Of a stretch of DNA of 64,000 bases, positions 32,229 through 44,562 are shown piece by piece. The first letter of the stretch is position 1; the number at the start of each line of letters is the position of its first letter. The notes under the pieces are model-generated. The model saw nothing but the letters and a program-made list of their open reading frames with translations. It ran no database searches and had not been told where the DNA came from. Source of the DNA: an uncultured Dokdonella sp. (GTDB lineage Bacteria > Pseudomonadota > Gammaproteobacteria > Xanthomonadales > Rhodanobacteraceae). Location of the stretch: positions 216,250 to 280,249 of the forward strand of contig CAKSZY010000002.1 in the NCBI GenBank assembly GCA_934526015.1, given 5' to 3'. Position numbers and translations under genes: made by a program.

Positions 32229-33872
32229 TTGGCCGACAAGCAAATGCGCCGTCCGTCCGGCGAATCCGGCGACATCACGCGACGCGAGCTGTATTTCTTC
32301 AACCTCTACCGCGTGCTCGAGGCGGTCGTCTACACCGGCCTCGTGTTCAGCTCGCTCGCCTTCGACTGGATCAAGGTCGGCCACCCGCTGCTCGGCCGCG
32401 GCGTCGCCGTCGCCTATCTCGCCATCGCCCTGGTGCTGCTGATCTCGACCGACCGCATGCGCCGGCATGTGGCCGCCAGCATCGGCTTCGCCCTGACCAT
32501 CGACGTCATCGCCGCCGCGGCGGTACTCATGTCGCTGGTCGGCGGTCACGCCGCGATCCCTGTGATGCTGCTGGTCAACGTCGGCGTCGGGGCGCTGCTG
32601 CTGCCGTTCCGCCAGTCGATGCTGCTCGCCGTGTTCGCCGCGATCGGCATCATCGCCCCGTCGCTGTTCCCGCTCGGCAGCGCCGGCGAGCGCAACATGG
32701 TCGAATCGGTGCTTTTCGGCGTCGCCTACTTCGCCGTGGCGGGCCTGTGCGCGCACCTCGGCCGGCAGATGCGCGAGACCGAGGCGCTTGCCGAGAAGCG
32801 CGGCGTCGACCTGTTCAACCTCGAGCAGGTCAACGACCTCATCATCCGGCGCATGAAGACCGGCGTCATCCTGGTCGACGATGCCAACCACATCCTGACC
32901 ATCAACGAATCGGCCTGGCACCTGATCGGCAATCCTTCGCCGAACCAGCGCGACCTCGGTGCGGTGGCGCCCGAACTGTCGCGCCGCCTCTACCACTGGC
33001 GCCATTCCGGGCGCATCGACCAGACCCCGATCGCGCTCGCCGCCGACGTGCCCGAGGTCATTCCGCGCTTCTCGCGGATGACGGCCAACGACGACACCCA
33101 CGTACTGATCTTCCTCGACGACACCTCGCTGCTGTCGCGCCGCGCCGAGGAGATGACGCTGAGTTCGCTCGGCCGCCTGTCCGCCTCGATCGCCCACGAG
33201 ATCCGCAATCCGCTGGCGGCGATCCGCTACTCGGCGCAACTGCTGGCCGAGTCGGAAAACCTGCACGAGGAGGACCGCCGCCTCGTCGAGATCGTCAACA
33301 ACCACTGCACGCGCGCCAACGAGGTGGTGGAGAACATCCTCCAGCTGTCGCGCCGCGAGCGCTCGCGGCCGGAAAGCATCGACGTCAATGCCTGGGCACT
33401 GGCCTTCGTCGAGGAATACAAGCAAGGCAACGACCTCGGCCAGGACCACCTGCGCGCGATCACGCAGAACCGCCGGGTCGAGGCCATGGTCGATCCCCAG
33501 CACCTGCACCAGGTGGCTTGGAACCTCGTGCAGAACGCGCTGCGCTACGGTCGCGAACCCGGCGCCGCGGCGCGCGTGGTGGTGGTCGCCCGTCTGGCCA
33601 CCGACAAGGGGCCGCCGCTGCTCGAGATCGTCGACCGCGGCCCCGGCATCCCGCCGAAAGTCGCCGCGCAGATCTTCGATCCGTTCTTCACCACCAGTGA
33701 ATACGGCACCGGCCTCGGCCTGTATCTCGCCAAGCAGATGTGCGAGTCGAGCCAGGCGGCGCTCGAGTACGTGCCGGTCGCCGGCGGTGGCGCCTGCTTC
33801 CGCATCACCCTTTCGCCGGCGGCCTCGCTGGTGACCACGGGTGCGACGGCGAAACCCGCCACGCGGCCCTGA
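32229..33872 (+). CDS. pilS: Type IV pilus two-component sensor kinase PilS
   Basis: A 547-aa membrane histidine kinase that senses pilin levels and phosphorylates PilR to control pilA through sigma-54. Six N-terminal membrane helices (about residues 28-190) lead to a PAS-like linker (MKTGVILVDDANHILTINESA), the H-box with His323 (SIAHEIRNPLAAI), then the N box (WNLVQNALRYG) and G boxes (DRGPGIP, GTGLGLYLAKQMCE). GGAGGA at 32217-32222 abuts an ATG at 32223 but is 6 nt from the in-frame TTG at 32229, so TTG is taken as the start. Unusually, no pilR follows; the next gene points the other way. Confidence 0.88.
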   Translation: MADKQMRRPSGESGDITRRELYFFNLYRVLEAVVYTGLVFSSLAFDWIKVGHPLLGRGVAVAYLAIALVLLISTDRMRRHVAASIGFALTIDVIAAAAVLMSLVGGHAAIPVMLLVNVGVGALLLPFRQSMLLAVFAAIGIIAPSLFPLGSAGERNMVESVLFGVAYFAVAGLCAHLGRQMRETEALAEKRGVDLFNLEQVNDLIIRRMKTGVILVDDANHILTINESAWHLIGNPSPNQRDLGAVAPELSRRLYHWRHSGRIDQTPIALAADVPEVIPRFSRMTANDDTHVLIFLDDTSLLSRRAEEMTLSSLGRLSASIAHEIRNPLAAIRYSAQLLAESENLHEEDRRLVEIVNNHCTRANEVVENILQLSRRERSRPESIDVNAWALAFVEEYKQGNDLGQDHLRAITQNRRVEAMVDPQHLHQVAWNLVQNALRYGREPGAAARVVVVARLATDKGPPLLEIVDRGPGIPPKVAAQIFDPFFTTSEYGTGLGLYLAKQMCESSQAALEYVPVAGGGACFRITLSPAASLVTTGATAKPATRP

Positions 33873-33947
33873 TCCTCCCGCGATCGCGGCGAACCGGGGC
33901 CCGCGAGGTCCGCATGAGGGAGCGTCGCGACGGATCGGTTCCGCGGC

Positions 33948-34919
<972 letters not shown>

Positions 34920-35058
34920 CTAGGGATGCCGTGATCGATCCCGCAAGGCGTCCGCCGCATGCCGCTGCATCGCGGCGTGCGGCCCTGACCGTGGCCGCGG
35001 TGTCGATGCCGGCATCGCGCGGGCGCATGACGGCCGCGCATTCCGGCAACCGGCAACG

Positions 35059-35089
35059 AAAAAGGCGACCGGCCTTGCGGCCGGTCGCC
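35059..35089 (-). terminator. Rho-independent terminator of the subtilase gene
   Basis: An 11-bp perfect stem (GGCGACCGGCC / GGCCGGTCGCC, loop 4 nt) at 35064-35089 is followed on the minus strand by a run of U (TTTTTCG). It lies about 40 bp after the stop of the protease gene. Confidence 0.88.
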
Positions 35090-35131
35090 CTGGCAAAGCG
35101 CGCACCTGCGGGTGCGCGGACAGGCTTCCCG

Positions 35132-37492
<2,361 letters not shown>

Positions 37493-37504
37493 AGAAACCT
37501 CCAA

Positions 37505-37811
37505 GGGATGAATGTCAGTGTTCTATTGATGCCGCCTTTCGCGGCCCCTCCCCAATCAACGGGCATCCTTCACTCCCCGTGCCGCGTGCGCGGATCTTCG
37601 CCCGCGTCGAACATTCATCTTGCTGGTGATTTCGTGGCGGGCTCCCCGGGTGCCCCGCCCGGGTGGCCTGTTGCGTCCTCGCTGTTTCAGGGTGTGTGGA
37701 AACTGGTGGAAGCTAGCTGTGCGCGAATGCTTCGATTGCGAACTGATTCACGCAACGGATGGAAGTCGGGATGATGCGGCGCACCAGGAACGGCAGGCGC
37801 GGCATCGGCGC
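37505..37811. other. 307-bp gap upstream of the subtilase gene
   Basis: No gene is seen. The part nearest the protease is richer in A and T and should hold its promoter, but no hexamer pair is convincing. A CCCGGG...CCCGGG palindrome lies near 37650. A small hairpin (GCCGCCTTTCGCGGC) lies near 37531-37545 in the presumed leader. Confidence 0.4.
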
Positions 37812-38231
37812 TCAACGGCGGCCACCGACCAGACGGATCGTCTTCGGCTTGCGCGCCCACAGCACGATGGAAAGGACCAGCAGCACCGGCGCTGCCCAGT
37901 ACAGCGTCTTCAACCAGCCGTGGGTGCCGTTGAAGCGCGAGGAGAAAATGAGGTCCATGGCGAGGTTCGGCGCCTCGACGATGCTCGGGAACGCCTCGCC
38001 GACCGCCCGCGTGAAGAAGCCGGCACCGAACTCGCCGAGGGCCGGCACGGCGGCATCGAGCATGCCGCCCAGGAGGATGTAGGTGGTCGCGAGGAGGGTT
38101 TCCGAGCGTGCCGATCGGGCGATGCCTTCGCCGACATCCGGCAATCCGGGCACGGCGCCCCAGATGGCCAGATCCAGCAGGAAGACGATCACGAACAGGA
38201 TCACCGCAACGAGGTGCAGGCGTCGGCGCAT
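37812..38231 (-). CDS. Small membrane protein, 139 aa, unknown
   Basis: Not recognised. It has an N-terminal membrane helix (LHLVAVILFVIVFLLDLAIW), a second hydrophobic segment around ATTYILLGGMLDAAVPALGEF, and a C-terminal helix (TLYWAAPVLLVLSIVLWA) followed by a basic tail (RKPKTIRLVGGRR). The central part contains FGAGFFTRAVGEAFPS. The start MRRRLHLVAV at 38231 gives a positive-inside N-terminus. It diverges from the REC/GGDEF/EAL gene, and the protease lies downstream in the same direction after 319 bp. Nothing in the sequence indicates its role. Confidence 0.65.
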   Translation of the reverse strand: MRRRLHLVAVILFVIVFLLDLAIWGAVPGLPDVGEGIARSARSETLLATTYILLGGMLDAAVPALGEFGAGFFTRAVGEAFPSIVEAPNLAMDLIFSSRFNGTHGWLKTLYWAAPVLLVLSIVLWARKPKTIRLVGGRR

Positions 38232-38444
38232 GGACGAAGCTCCGTGGACCGGCCATGCTATGTAGGTTCCGATCGATTGCGCAAGCGGGGAATGCGACCG
38301 CCTTGCCGAGGGGCCCGGGACGGCCCCGCCCGCCCGCGCGCAGGCCTGCGCGCTTGCAAACTGTGCGCCAGCGCACGACGACCCCGCCGCCCATCCGACA
38401 CCCTGCGCGCAGGCCGGTCGCGGCCCAGGGAAGACAACCGCCCG

Positions 38445-40931
38445 ATGAGCAACGGCAGCGCCCACCCAGGCATCACCGACGACACCGCGAGGGAGGCCCT
38501 GCGCGAACGCTGCCTCAACCTCGTGCGGCGCTGGCAGCCGCTGGCGCGCTCGGGCTGGGACCATCGCGCGGCGCGCCAGCTTGGCGACGAACTCGACCAG
38601 ATCGCCGGCACCAGCGAGACCCTCGGCCTGGCCGCGGTCAACGGCTCCGCGCTCGAACTCGCCGCCTACCTGTGCTCGTTCATCGACGACGCCCTGGTTC
38701 CGAACGAGGCCGCGCTCGAACGCCTCGCGGTCATGGTCAACGCGCTCGGCAGTGCGCTCGGCGAACTGTCCGGCGCGCCGGTCGCGGCCGTGCATGCCTT
38801 GCCGGGCGCCCAGGCCGGTGCGGTCGAAGCCGCAGCGCCGGAGGCGGTCGCCGGCGCCGCCGATGCCGGCGTGCCGCTGCGCCTGCCGCGCGCGACCTGC
38901 CTCGCCGGCGAGACCGCACGCAGCGCGCCGGGCCTCGCCGCGGCCTTGCGCGAACGCGGTTACCAGGTCAACACCTTCGACGACATCGACGACCTCCTCG
39001 GCTACCTCGCCGTGGCGGTGCCGGGTGCCCTGCTGCTCGACGTGCGCATGCTGCGCCACCTCGGCCGCATCCGCGCGCGCCTGGCCGAGTCGGCGCCCGA
39101 TGCGCAGGCGCCGACGGCGCTGTTCGTGTTCTCGCCGAACGGCGACCTCGGCGACCGCCTGCTGGCCATGCGTGCCGGCGCGGCCGGTTTCTTCAGCGCA
39201 CCGGTGGATGGCCTGCGGGTGATCGCGCGCATCGACGAAGTGCTGCTGCACACCACGCAGACGCCGTGGCGCGTGCTGCTCGCCGAAGTCGACCGGGAAA
39301 GCGCCACCGAGCGCGCGCGCTGGCTGGCCGGTCGCGGCATGACCGTGCGCCTGGCCAGCAATGGCCAGGCCGCCCTGTCGGCGCTCGCGGACTTCCGCCC
39401 CGACGTGCTGGTGGTCGACCAGGAACTCTCGGACGTGCGCGGCATCGAGCTGATCCAGCTGGTGCGCGCCCAGCCCGAACAGGCCGCCTTGCCGATCGTG
39501 CTGATGTCGGCCAACGGCGACGTCGCCGACCGTTTCGACGCCGTCGCCGCCGGCTGCGACGACGTCCTGCTGAAGCCGGTGCGCGCCCGCCATCTGGCCC
39601 ACGCGATCAGTTCGCGGCTGTCGCGCGTGCGCGGCCTGCGCGAACTGATCGGCGTCAGCGGCGCCTGCGATGCACGCACCGGCCTGCACACGCGCAGCGT
39701 GCTGATCGAAAAGCTCGCGGCGGCATCCGGCGACCGCTCGGCCGCGCTGATGTGCATCGCCATCGACCATGCCCAGGCCCTGCGCGAACGCATCGGCCTG
39801 ATCGGCCTCGCCGCCCTCGATGCGCATGTCGGCCAGGTGCTGCGCTCGCAGCTGCAGCCGACCGACATCGCCGCGCACTACCAGGACTTCCACTACTTCG
39901 TGCTGCTGCACCGGCACTCGCGCAGCGAAATCACCCTGGCGGCCGAGGACATCCGCTCGGCATTCGCCCGCCATGCCTGGACCTTCGGCAGCGAACACGC
40001 GCTGACGGCGAGCATCGGCCTGACCCTGCTCGGCGGCGACCAGGCCGGCATCGACGCCATGGTCGGCCATGCCGAGGCCGCCCAGCTCGCCGCCGAACAC
40101 ATGGGCGGCAACCGCGTGCTCTGGTACGAGGCCAAGGAAGCCGCCTTGCTGCCGACCGATCCGCTGCTGGCCGTGCGTGCGGTCGTCGAGCGACCGCTCA
40201 AGCCCGATCAGGCGATGTTCGATTTCCTGCCGATCGTGCCGCTGGCCGGCAAGCTGGTCGGCCAGTTCGACCTGCGCTTCCGCGTGCGCAGCACGCAGGA
40301 TCCGGCAGCGACGGTCAGCTACGAGGATCTCGCCCCGGTCGCCGCCGAGACCGGCCAGCTCGCCCAGGTCGACCGCCTGCTGCTTCAACACACCATCACG
40401 ATGCGCGAGCAGCAGCTCAAGCGCGGCCGCCAGCTGCGCATCTTCGTGCCGCAATCGGTGGAGTCGCTGCTCGGCAGTGACCTCGCCTGGTGGCTCGAAC
40501 GCGAACTCAAGGAGCGCCACCTCTCCGGCACCGGACTGACCCTGTGCCTGCCGTGTTCACCGCTGATCGACGCCGGAGCGCGCGCGCGGGAACGCATGGC
40601 CGAGCTGCGCGCGCTCGGCCTGCGCATCTGCCTCAACGATTTCGGCCGCGACTGGGCCGCCGTGCATGCGCTCAAGCTGCTGCCGGTCGATGTCGTGCGT
40701 CTCGATCCGGCCCTCGTGCAGGAACTCGGCCCGACCCGCTCGACCGCCGACACCGTCATGGCGCTGGTGCGCAAGGCCCATGCCGCCGGCGCCGCCGTCG
40801 TCGCTCCCGCCGTCGATCACGTCAACCGCGCCCACCTGCTGCTGCGCATCGGCATCGACTACGCAGCCGGCCCCGCCTTCTCGCCCCCGCTCGTCCAGCC
40901 GGAGTTCGACTTCGGCCGGCCGCTGTGGTGA
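38445..40931 (+). CDS. Multidomain response regulator with degenerate HPt, REC, GGDEF and EAL domains
   Basis: An 828-aa cytoplasmic protein. Residues 20-110 look like an HPt domain in which the phospho-His is replaced (DQIAGTSETLG, Asp51). Residues 147-268 resemble a receiver. Residues 274-392 are a better receiver with Asp325 (VVDQELSD) and Lys377. Residues 400-560 resemble GGDEF (ARTGLHTRSVLIEKL), but the active site reads AHYQDFHYF. The rest resembles EAL (LNDFGRDWAAVHALKLLPVDVVRLD, GIDYAAGPAFSPP) without the EAL triad. It should not make or cleave c-di-GMP and may act as a binding effector, like FimX of xanthomonad pili. That role is inference. The start at 38445 is the first ATG that begins the domain. 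Confidence 0.75.
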   Translation: MSNGSAHPGITDDTAREALRERCLNLVRRWQPLARSGWDHRAARQLGDELDQIAGTSETLGLAAVNGSALELAAYLCSFIDDALVPNEAALERLAVMVNALGSALGELSGAPVAAVHALPGAQAGAVEAAAPEAVAGAADAGVPLRLPRATCLAGETARSAPGLAAALRERGYQVNTFDDIDDLLGYLAVAVPGALLLDVRMLRHLGRIRARLAESAPDAQAPTALFVFSPNGDLGDRLLAMRAGAAGFFSAPVDGLRVIARIDEVLLHTTQTPWRVLLAEVDRESATERARWLAGRGMTVRLASNGQAALSALADFRPDVLVVDQELSDVRGIELIQLVRAQPEQAALPIVLMSANGDVADRFDAVAAGCDDVLLKPVRARHLAHAISSRLSRVRGLRELIGVSGACDARTGLHTRSVLIEKLAAASGDRSAALMCIAIDHAQALRERIGLIGLAALDAHVGQVLRSQLQPTDIAAHYQDFHYFVLLHRHSRSEITLAAEDIRSAFARHAWTFGSEHALTASIGLTLLGGDQAGIDAMVGHAEAAQLAAEHMGGNRVLWYEAKEAALLPTDPLLAVRAVVERPLKPDQAMFDFLPIVPLAGKLVGQFDLRFRVRSTQDPAATVSYEDLAPVAAETGQLAQVDRLLLQHTITMREQQLKRGRQLRIFVPQSVESLLGSDLAWWLERELKERHLSGTGLTLCLPCSPLIDAGARARERMAELRALGLRICLNDFGRDWAAVHALKLLPVDVVRLDPALVQELGPTRSTADTVMALVRKAHAAGAAVVAPAVDHVNRAHLLLRIGIDYAAGPAFSPPLVQPEFDFGRPLW

Positions 40932-40985
40932 TCGAAGCAGGGAGCCGGCAGCCGGACTGGCGCCCGCCGTGCGCGCTCCCGGCGC

Positions 40986-41543
40986 TCAGAACATTCCCGT
41001 CTCGAGCTTGGCCGCGTCGGACATCATCGTGTGGTTCCACGGCGGGTCGAACACGAGGTCGACGTCGGCTTCGGCGACGGTCGGGATCATCTCGATCTTG
41101 GTGCGCACGTCATCGACCAGCACTTCGCCCATGCCGCAGCCCGGCGCGGTCAGGGTCATGCGCACGTTGACCTTGCGCCGGCCGTCGTCGAGCGTCTCGA
41201 GTTCGCAGTCGTAGACGAGGCCGAGTTCGACGATGTCGATCGGGATCTCCGGATCGAAACAGGTGCGCAGCTGCTGCCAGACGAGTTTCTCGACCTCGTC
41301 GTCGCCGGCGCCTTCGGCGAGTTCGAGCGGTTCCGGAACGGGCTTGCCGATGGCGTCGGCATCGGCTCCGGCGATGCGGAACAGGTTGCCCTCGACGAAC
41401 ACCGTGAAGCTGCCGCCGAGCGCCTGGGTGATGTAGCCGGCCTGGCCGGCCGGCAAGGTCACCGCGTCGCCCTGCGGCACCATGATCGCGGCGCAGTCGC
41501 GCTCGAAGCGCACGGGTTCGGAGGTGGAGTGGTAGGTACTCAT
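40986..41543 (-). CDS. sufT: Iron-sulfur assembly protein SufT (DUF59/MIP18 family)
   Basis: A 185-aa protein. The C-terminal DUF59 domain (about residues 85-170) carries QLRTCFDPEIPIDIVELGLVYDCEL and TAPGCGMGEVLVDDV, the family signature with its conserved Cys. The N-terminal half (FERDCAAIMVPQGDAVTLPAGQAGYITQ) is the extension that marks the proteobacterial SufT group. SufT helps maturation of Fe-S proteins when demand is high. No other suf gene is adjacent, so it is a detached member. MSTYHSTSEPVRFERDC at 41543 is taken as start; the upstream in-frame stretch is unrelated. It converges on the gene ending at 40931. Confidence 0.88.
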   Translation of the reverse strand: MSTYHSTSEPVRFERDCAAIMVPQGDAVTLPAGQAGYITQALGGSFTVFVEGNLFRIAGADADAIGKPVPEPLELAEGAGDDEVEKLVWQQLRTCFDPEIPIDIVELGLVYDCELETLDDGRRKVNVRMTLTAPGCGMGEVLVDDVRTKIEMIPTVAEADVDLVFDPPWNHTMMSDAAKLETGMF

Positions 41544-41632
41544 GCTGAATTCGGCTGCAGCGGCGGCGCGCAATCGGCGATTATGACAGGACACCGCCCG
41601 CACGGACCGATATCAGGCCGTGCGGCGCGTGT

Positions 41633-43081
41633 TCAAGCAATGATTCCGGTCTCGCGCAGGCAGCGCCCGAGCAGGCGCATCGCCGCTTCGATGTCGGCCG
41701 GCGGCAGCGCCGCGTAGCCGAGCAGCAGGCCCGGACGCAACGCCGCGCTCAGCGCATACGGCGCCACCGTATAGAGACCGAGGCCGCGCGCGCGGGCATG
41801 TGCGGCGAGGCGCTCGCAATCGGCATGGCTGCGCGAGCGCAGCCATGCGGCGAGATGCATGCCGGCATTCGAATCGACGATGTCGAAGGCGCCGCCGGCA
41901 TGCCGGTCGAGGCCGGCGAGCATCGCCGAGCGCCGCGCGCGCAGCGTCTGTGCGGCACGGCGCAGGTGGCGCTCGAAGCCGCCGCTGCCCATGAACTGGG
42001 CGAGGGCGACCTGTTCGAGCGTGTTGCTGCCGCGGTCCTCCAGCCATTTGGCCGCGCGGAACGCCTCGCGCAGGGCCGCCGGCAACACCATGTAGCCGAG
42101 CCGCAGGGCCGGGAACAGCGTTTTCGAGAAGCTGCCGATGTAGATCACGCGTCCGTCGCGGTCGAGCGACTTCAGCGCCGCGAGCGGTCGTCCGCCGTAG
42201 CGGAACTCGCCGTCGTAGTCGTCCTCGATCAGCCAGGCCTGGCTGCTGCCGGCCCACTGCAGCAGTTCCATCCGGCGGGCCAGCGGCAACAGCGCACCGG
42301 TCGGGAACTGGTGCGAGGGCGTGACCACGGCAAGCCGCGCGCGCGCCGGCAGTGCGGCCGGCACGAGGCCTTCGTCGTCGACGCGCACGCCGCGCACGCG
42401 CGCTCCGTGTGCGGCGAAGATCTGGCGCGCGCCGCGGTAATGCGGGTCCTCGAGGGCGACCGCGGCGCCATCCTCGAGCAGGACGCGTGCCGCCAGCGCG
42501 AAGGCCTGCTGGGTGCCCGACACCACCAGCACGTCCTCGGGCACCGCATCGACACCGCGCCGGCGCGAGAGGTAGTCGCAGATGCGCTCGCGCAGGGCCG
42601 GCAGGCCCTGCGCGTCGGGATAGTCGAACCCGGCGCGCTCGGCGGCACGGTTCACCTCGCGCCGCCAGGCGCTCGCCAGGGCCGGATTGGTCAGCGGCAC
42701 GCCGTACTGCAGGTTGTAGCGCAGGCCGGCATGCTGGCGGCCGGGGATGCGCGAGCCGTCGGTGATCGCCAGCGCACGCCGGGCGAACGGCGACAACGGA
42801 GCGGCAAGCGAGGCCGGCGCCGGACGGCGCGCCGGATTCGTGCGGCTGCCGACATCGGCGACATAGCTGCCCGAGCCGACCTTGCCGAGGAGGAATCCCT
42901 CGGCCTGCAACTGCTCGTAGGCGGCCAGCACGGTGTTGCGCGACACCTCGATCTCGCGCGCCAGCGTGCGGCTTGCCGGCAGGCGCGATCCGGCCGGCAG
43001 GCGGCCATCGAGGATGAGCGTCTTCAGCGCACGGATCAGCTGTGCGTAGCGGGGCCCCTGGCCGTCCAGCTCGATGTACAC
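41633..43081 (-). CDS. MocR/PdxR-type transcriptional regulator (GntR HTH fused to class I aminotransferase domain)
   Basis: A 482-aa regulator. The winged helix of the GntR family (residues 10-75, SRTLAREIEVSRNTVLAAYEQLQAEGFL) is joined to a PLP-binding aminotransferase fold (about 110-480). VSGTQQAFALAARVLL, LIEDDYDGEFRYG and the PLP-lysine motif IGSFSKTLFPALRLGY are visible. Such proteins sense PLP or an amino acid and control vitamin B6 or amino-compound genes. The start is a GTG at 43081 behind GGAGCCAATC. That ribosome-binding site is one arm of a perfect inverted repeat shared with the divergent oxidase-like gene, which suggests autoregulation and control of that neighbour. Confidence 0.9.
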   Translation of the reverse strand: MYIELDGQGPRYAQLIRALKTLILDGRLPAGSRLPASRTLAREIEVSRNTVLAAYEQLQAEGFLLGKVGSGSYVADVGSRTNPARRPAPASLAAPLSPFARRALAITDGSRIPGRQHAGLRYNLQYGVPLTNPALASAWRREVNRAAERAGFDYPDAQGLPALRERICDYLSRRRGVDAVPEDVLVVSGTQQAFALAARVLLEDGAAVALEDPHYRGARQIFAAHGARVRGVRVDDEGLVPAALPARARLAVVTPSHQFPTGALLPLARRMELLQWAGSSQAWLIEDDYDGEFRYGGRPLAALKSLDRDGRVIYIGSFSKTLFPALRLGYMVLPAALREAFRAAKWLEDRGSNTLEQVALAQFMGSGGFERHLRRAAQTLRARRSAMLAGLDRHAGGAFDIVDSNAGMHLAAWLRSRSHADCERLAAHARARGLGLYTVAPYALSAALRPGLLLGYAALPPADIEAAMRLLGRCLRETGIIA

Positions 43082-43129
43082 GATTGGCTCCGTCGAAACC
43101 CGTTCCGGTGGCGCTACAGGGAGCCAATC
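43082..43129. promoter_or_regulatory. Perfect inverted repeat in the MocR/oxidase divergent region (candidate operator)
   Basis: GATTGGCTCC at 43082-43091 and its exact reverse complement GGAGCCAATC at 43120-43129 are 28 bp apart in the 123-bp spacer between the divergent genes. One arm touches the GTG start of the regulator and contains its ribosome-binding site. Paired sites in divergent spacers are usual for MocR regulators, so this is a good candidate operator. Confidence 0.6.
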
Positions 43130-43204
43130 TTCGCGGCGAGCATGCGCCTGTCAAGCCGCCATCGACCGCAACCCGCGAGATCCGGCGCGCAACGAGGAGG
43201 GACC

Positions 43205-43849
43205 ATGCCCCGCACGCAACGCCACCACGTCCGCCGCGTGCGCCAGCGCGCCCGTTACGACGCGTCCGACGTGCATGCCATCCTCGACGCGAGCTGGCTC
43301 GCCCACGTGGCATTCGTTGGCGACGGCGGGCAGCCGTTCGTGATCCCGATGCTGCATGTCCGCGACGGCCATTCGCTGCTGCTGCACGGTTCGATCGCCA
43401 GCCGCCTGATGGGCGCGCTCGGCGAGGGCATCGAGGCATGCGTCGCGGTCACTGTCGTCGACGCCCTGGTGCTCGCCCGGTCGCACTTCCATCATTCGGT
43501 CAACTACCGCTCGGTGGTCGCCTTCGGCCGCGCGAAAGCGGTGCTCGATGCCGAAGGCAAGGCCGACGCGCTGGCCCGTTTCGTCGACGGCATGCTGCCG
43601 GGCCGCGCCGTCGAATCGCGTGCCGCCGACCGCAACGAACTCGCCGCCACCGCCCTGCTGCGCTTCGACATCGAGGCGGCCAGCGCCAAGATCCGCAGCG
43701 GCGGCCCGAAGGACGATCCGGCCGATGCGGGCCTGCCGGTCTGGTCCGGCATCGTGCCGATCGAATCGCGCTACGGCACGCCGCTTGCCGCTGCCGATGC
43801 GACGCCCGGCATCGCCGTGCCCGCCTCGGTGCAACGCCTCGGGGCCTGA
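43205..43849 (+). CDS. Pyridoxamine 5'-phosphate oxidase family flavin-binding protein
   Basis: A 214-aa protein with the split-barrel FMN-binding fold of the Pyridox_ox_2 group. Signature parts are the N-terminal helix with YDASDVHAILDASWLAHVAF, the strand pair QPFVIPMLHVRDGHSLLLHGS, and SVNYRSVVAFGRAKAVLDAEGKADALARFVDGMLPGRA. The family is related to flavin reductases and PNP oxidase, but the exact substrate is usually unknown. The ATG at 43205 has a strong AACGAGGAGGGA ribosome-binding site. It diverges from a MocR-type regulator, an arrangement seen for genes of B6 or amino-compound metabolism, and is probably that regulator's target. Confidence 0.85.
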   Translation: MPRTQRHHVRRVRQRARYDASDVHAILDASWLAHVAFVGDGGQPFVIPMLHVRDGHSLLLHGSIASRLMGALGEGIEACVAVTVVDALVLARSHFHHSVNYRSVVAFGRAKAVLDAEGKADALARFVDGMLPGRAVESRAADRNELAATALLRFDIEAASAKIRSGGPKDDPADAGLPVWSGIVPIESRYGTPLAAADATPGIAVPASVQRLGA

Positions 43850-43992
43850 GCAGGCGGTTCCGCCCGCCGCGCAGCAGCGGCTATGATCGGCGATCCCCCG
43901 TGCACGCGGATGTCGTCGATGCCCCAGCCTTTCCGCCGTCCGGCGCCGCTTCCGTGAATGGCGGACCGACGAGGCCGCGCCGGCCCTCGGCC

Positions 43993-44400
43993 ATGACCCG
44001 CGCGACCGGCGTCATCACCGTGCTGATGTGCGCGCTCGCCGGCGGTGCGGTGTGGTGCGTGCTTGCCTTGTACACGCGCTTCGACTTCGACGCCTTCCTG
44101 CTGGCGATCGCCGCCCTGCTCGCATGGGTGCTGCGCAGCCACGGCTTCGCCCGCAGCGGGTCGGGAATCGTGCTGGCGGTCGCTGCCACCGTGCTCGCTT
44201 TTGCCTACGCGGCCTACCTGCTGGCCGCGGCCAAGGTGGCCAGCCACCTCGGGCTGCCGATGCGCTCGACCCTGCTCGCCATCGGCCCGGAAATGGCCGC
44301 GGCGATTGCCCGCGCCGATTTCACCGCCTGGCAGGCCGGCGTGCTGCTGCTGTCGTGCCTGCTGGCCGGGTGGATCGTCTGGCGACCCGCGCGGCGGTGA
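43993..44400 (+). CDS. Small polytopic membrane protein, 135 aa, unknown
   Basis: Not recognised. Four hydrophobic segments are visible: GVITVLMCALAGGAVWCVLALY, AFLLAIAALLAWVLRSHG, GIVLAVAATVLAFAYAAYLLAAAKVA and AGVLLLSCLLAGWIVW, with a basic C-terminus (RPARR). MTRATGVITVL at 43993 gives a normal positive N-terminus; in-frame GTG codons upstream (for example 43900) would add a Pro- and Arg-rich stretch. It lies 143 bp after the oxidase-like gene and 162 bp before fabA, in the same direction, so it could be read through from the former. No functional motif is seen. Confidence 0.6.
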   Translation: MTRATGVITVLMCALAGGAVWCVLALYTRFDFDAFLLAIAALLAWVLRSHGFARSGSGIVLAVAATVLAFAYAAYLLAAAKVASHLGLPMRSTLLAIGPEMAAAIARADFTAWQAGVLLLSCLLAGWIVWRPARR

Positions 44401-44562
44401 CCGGACCGGCCCGCAAGCGCACCGCGCGGGGCGCAGAAAGACGACGTGCGCCACGACCGCAGCGGCGGGCTGCGTCGCCCGACCGCAGCCCGGCGGTTGA
44501 TTCAGGCACTGGAAACGACTAGCGTCGCCGCGCAGATTCCTCCCTCCCCGGACTCCCCTTCC

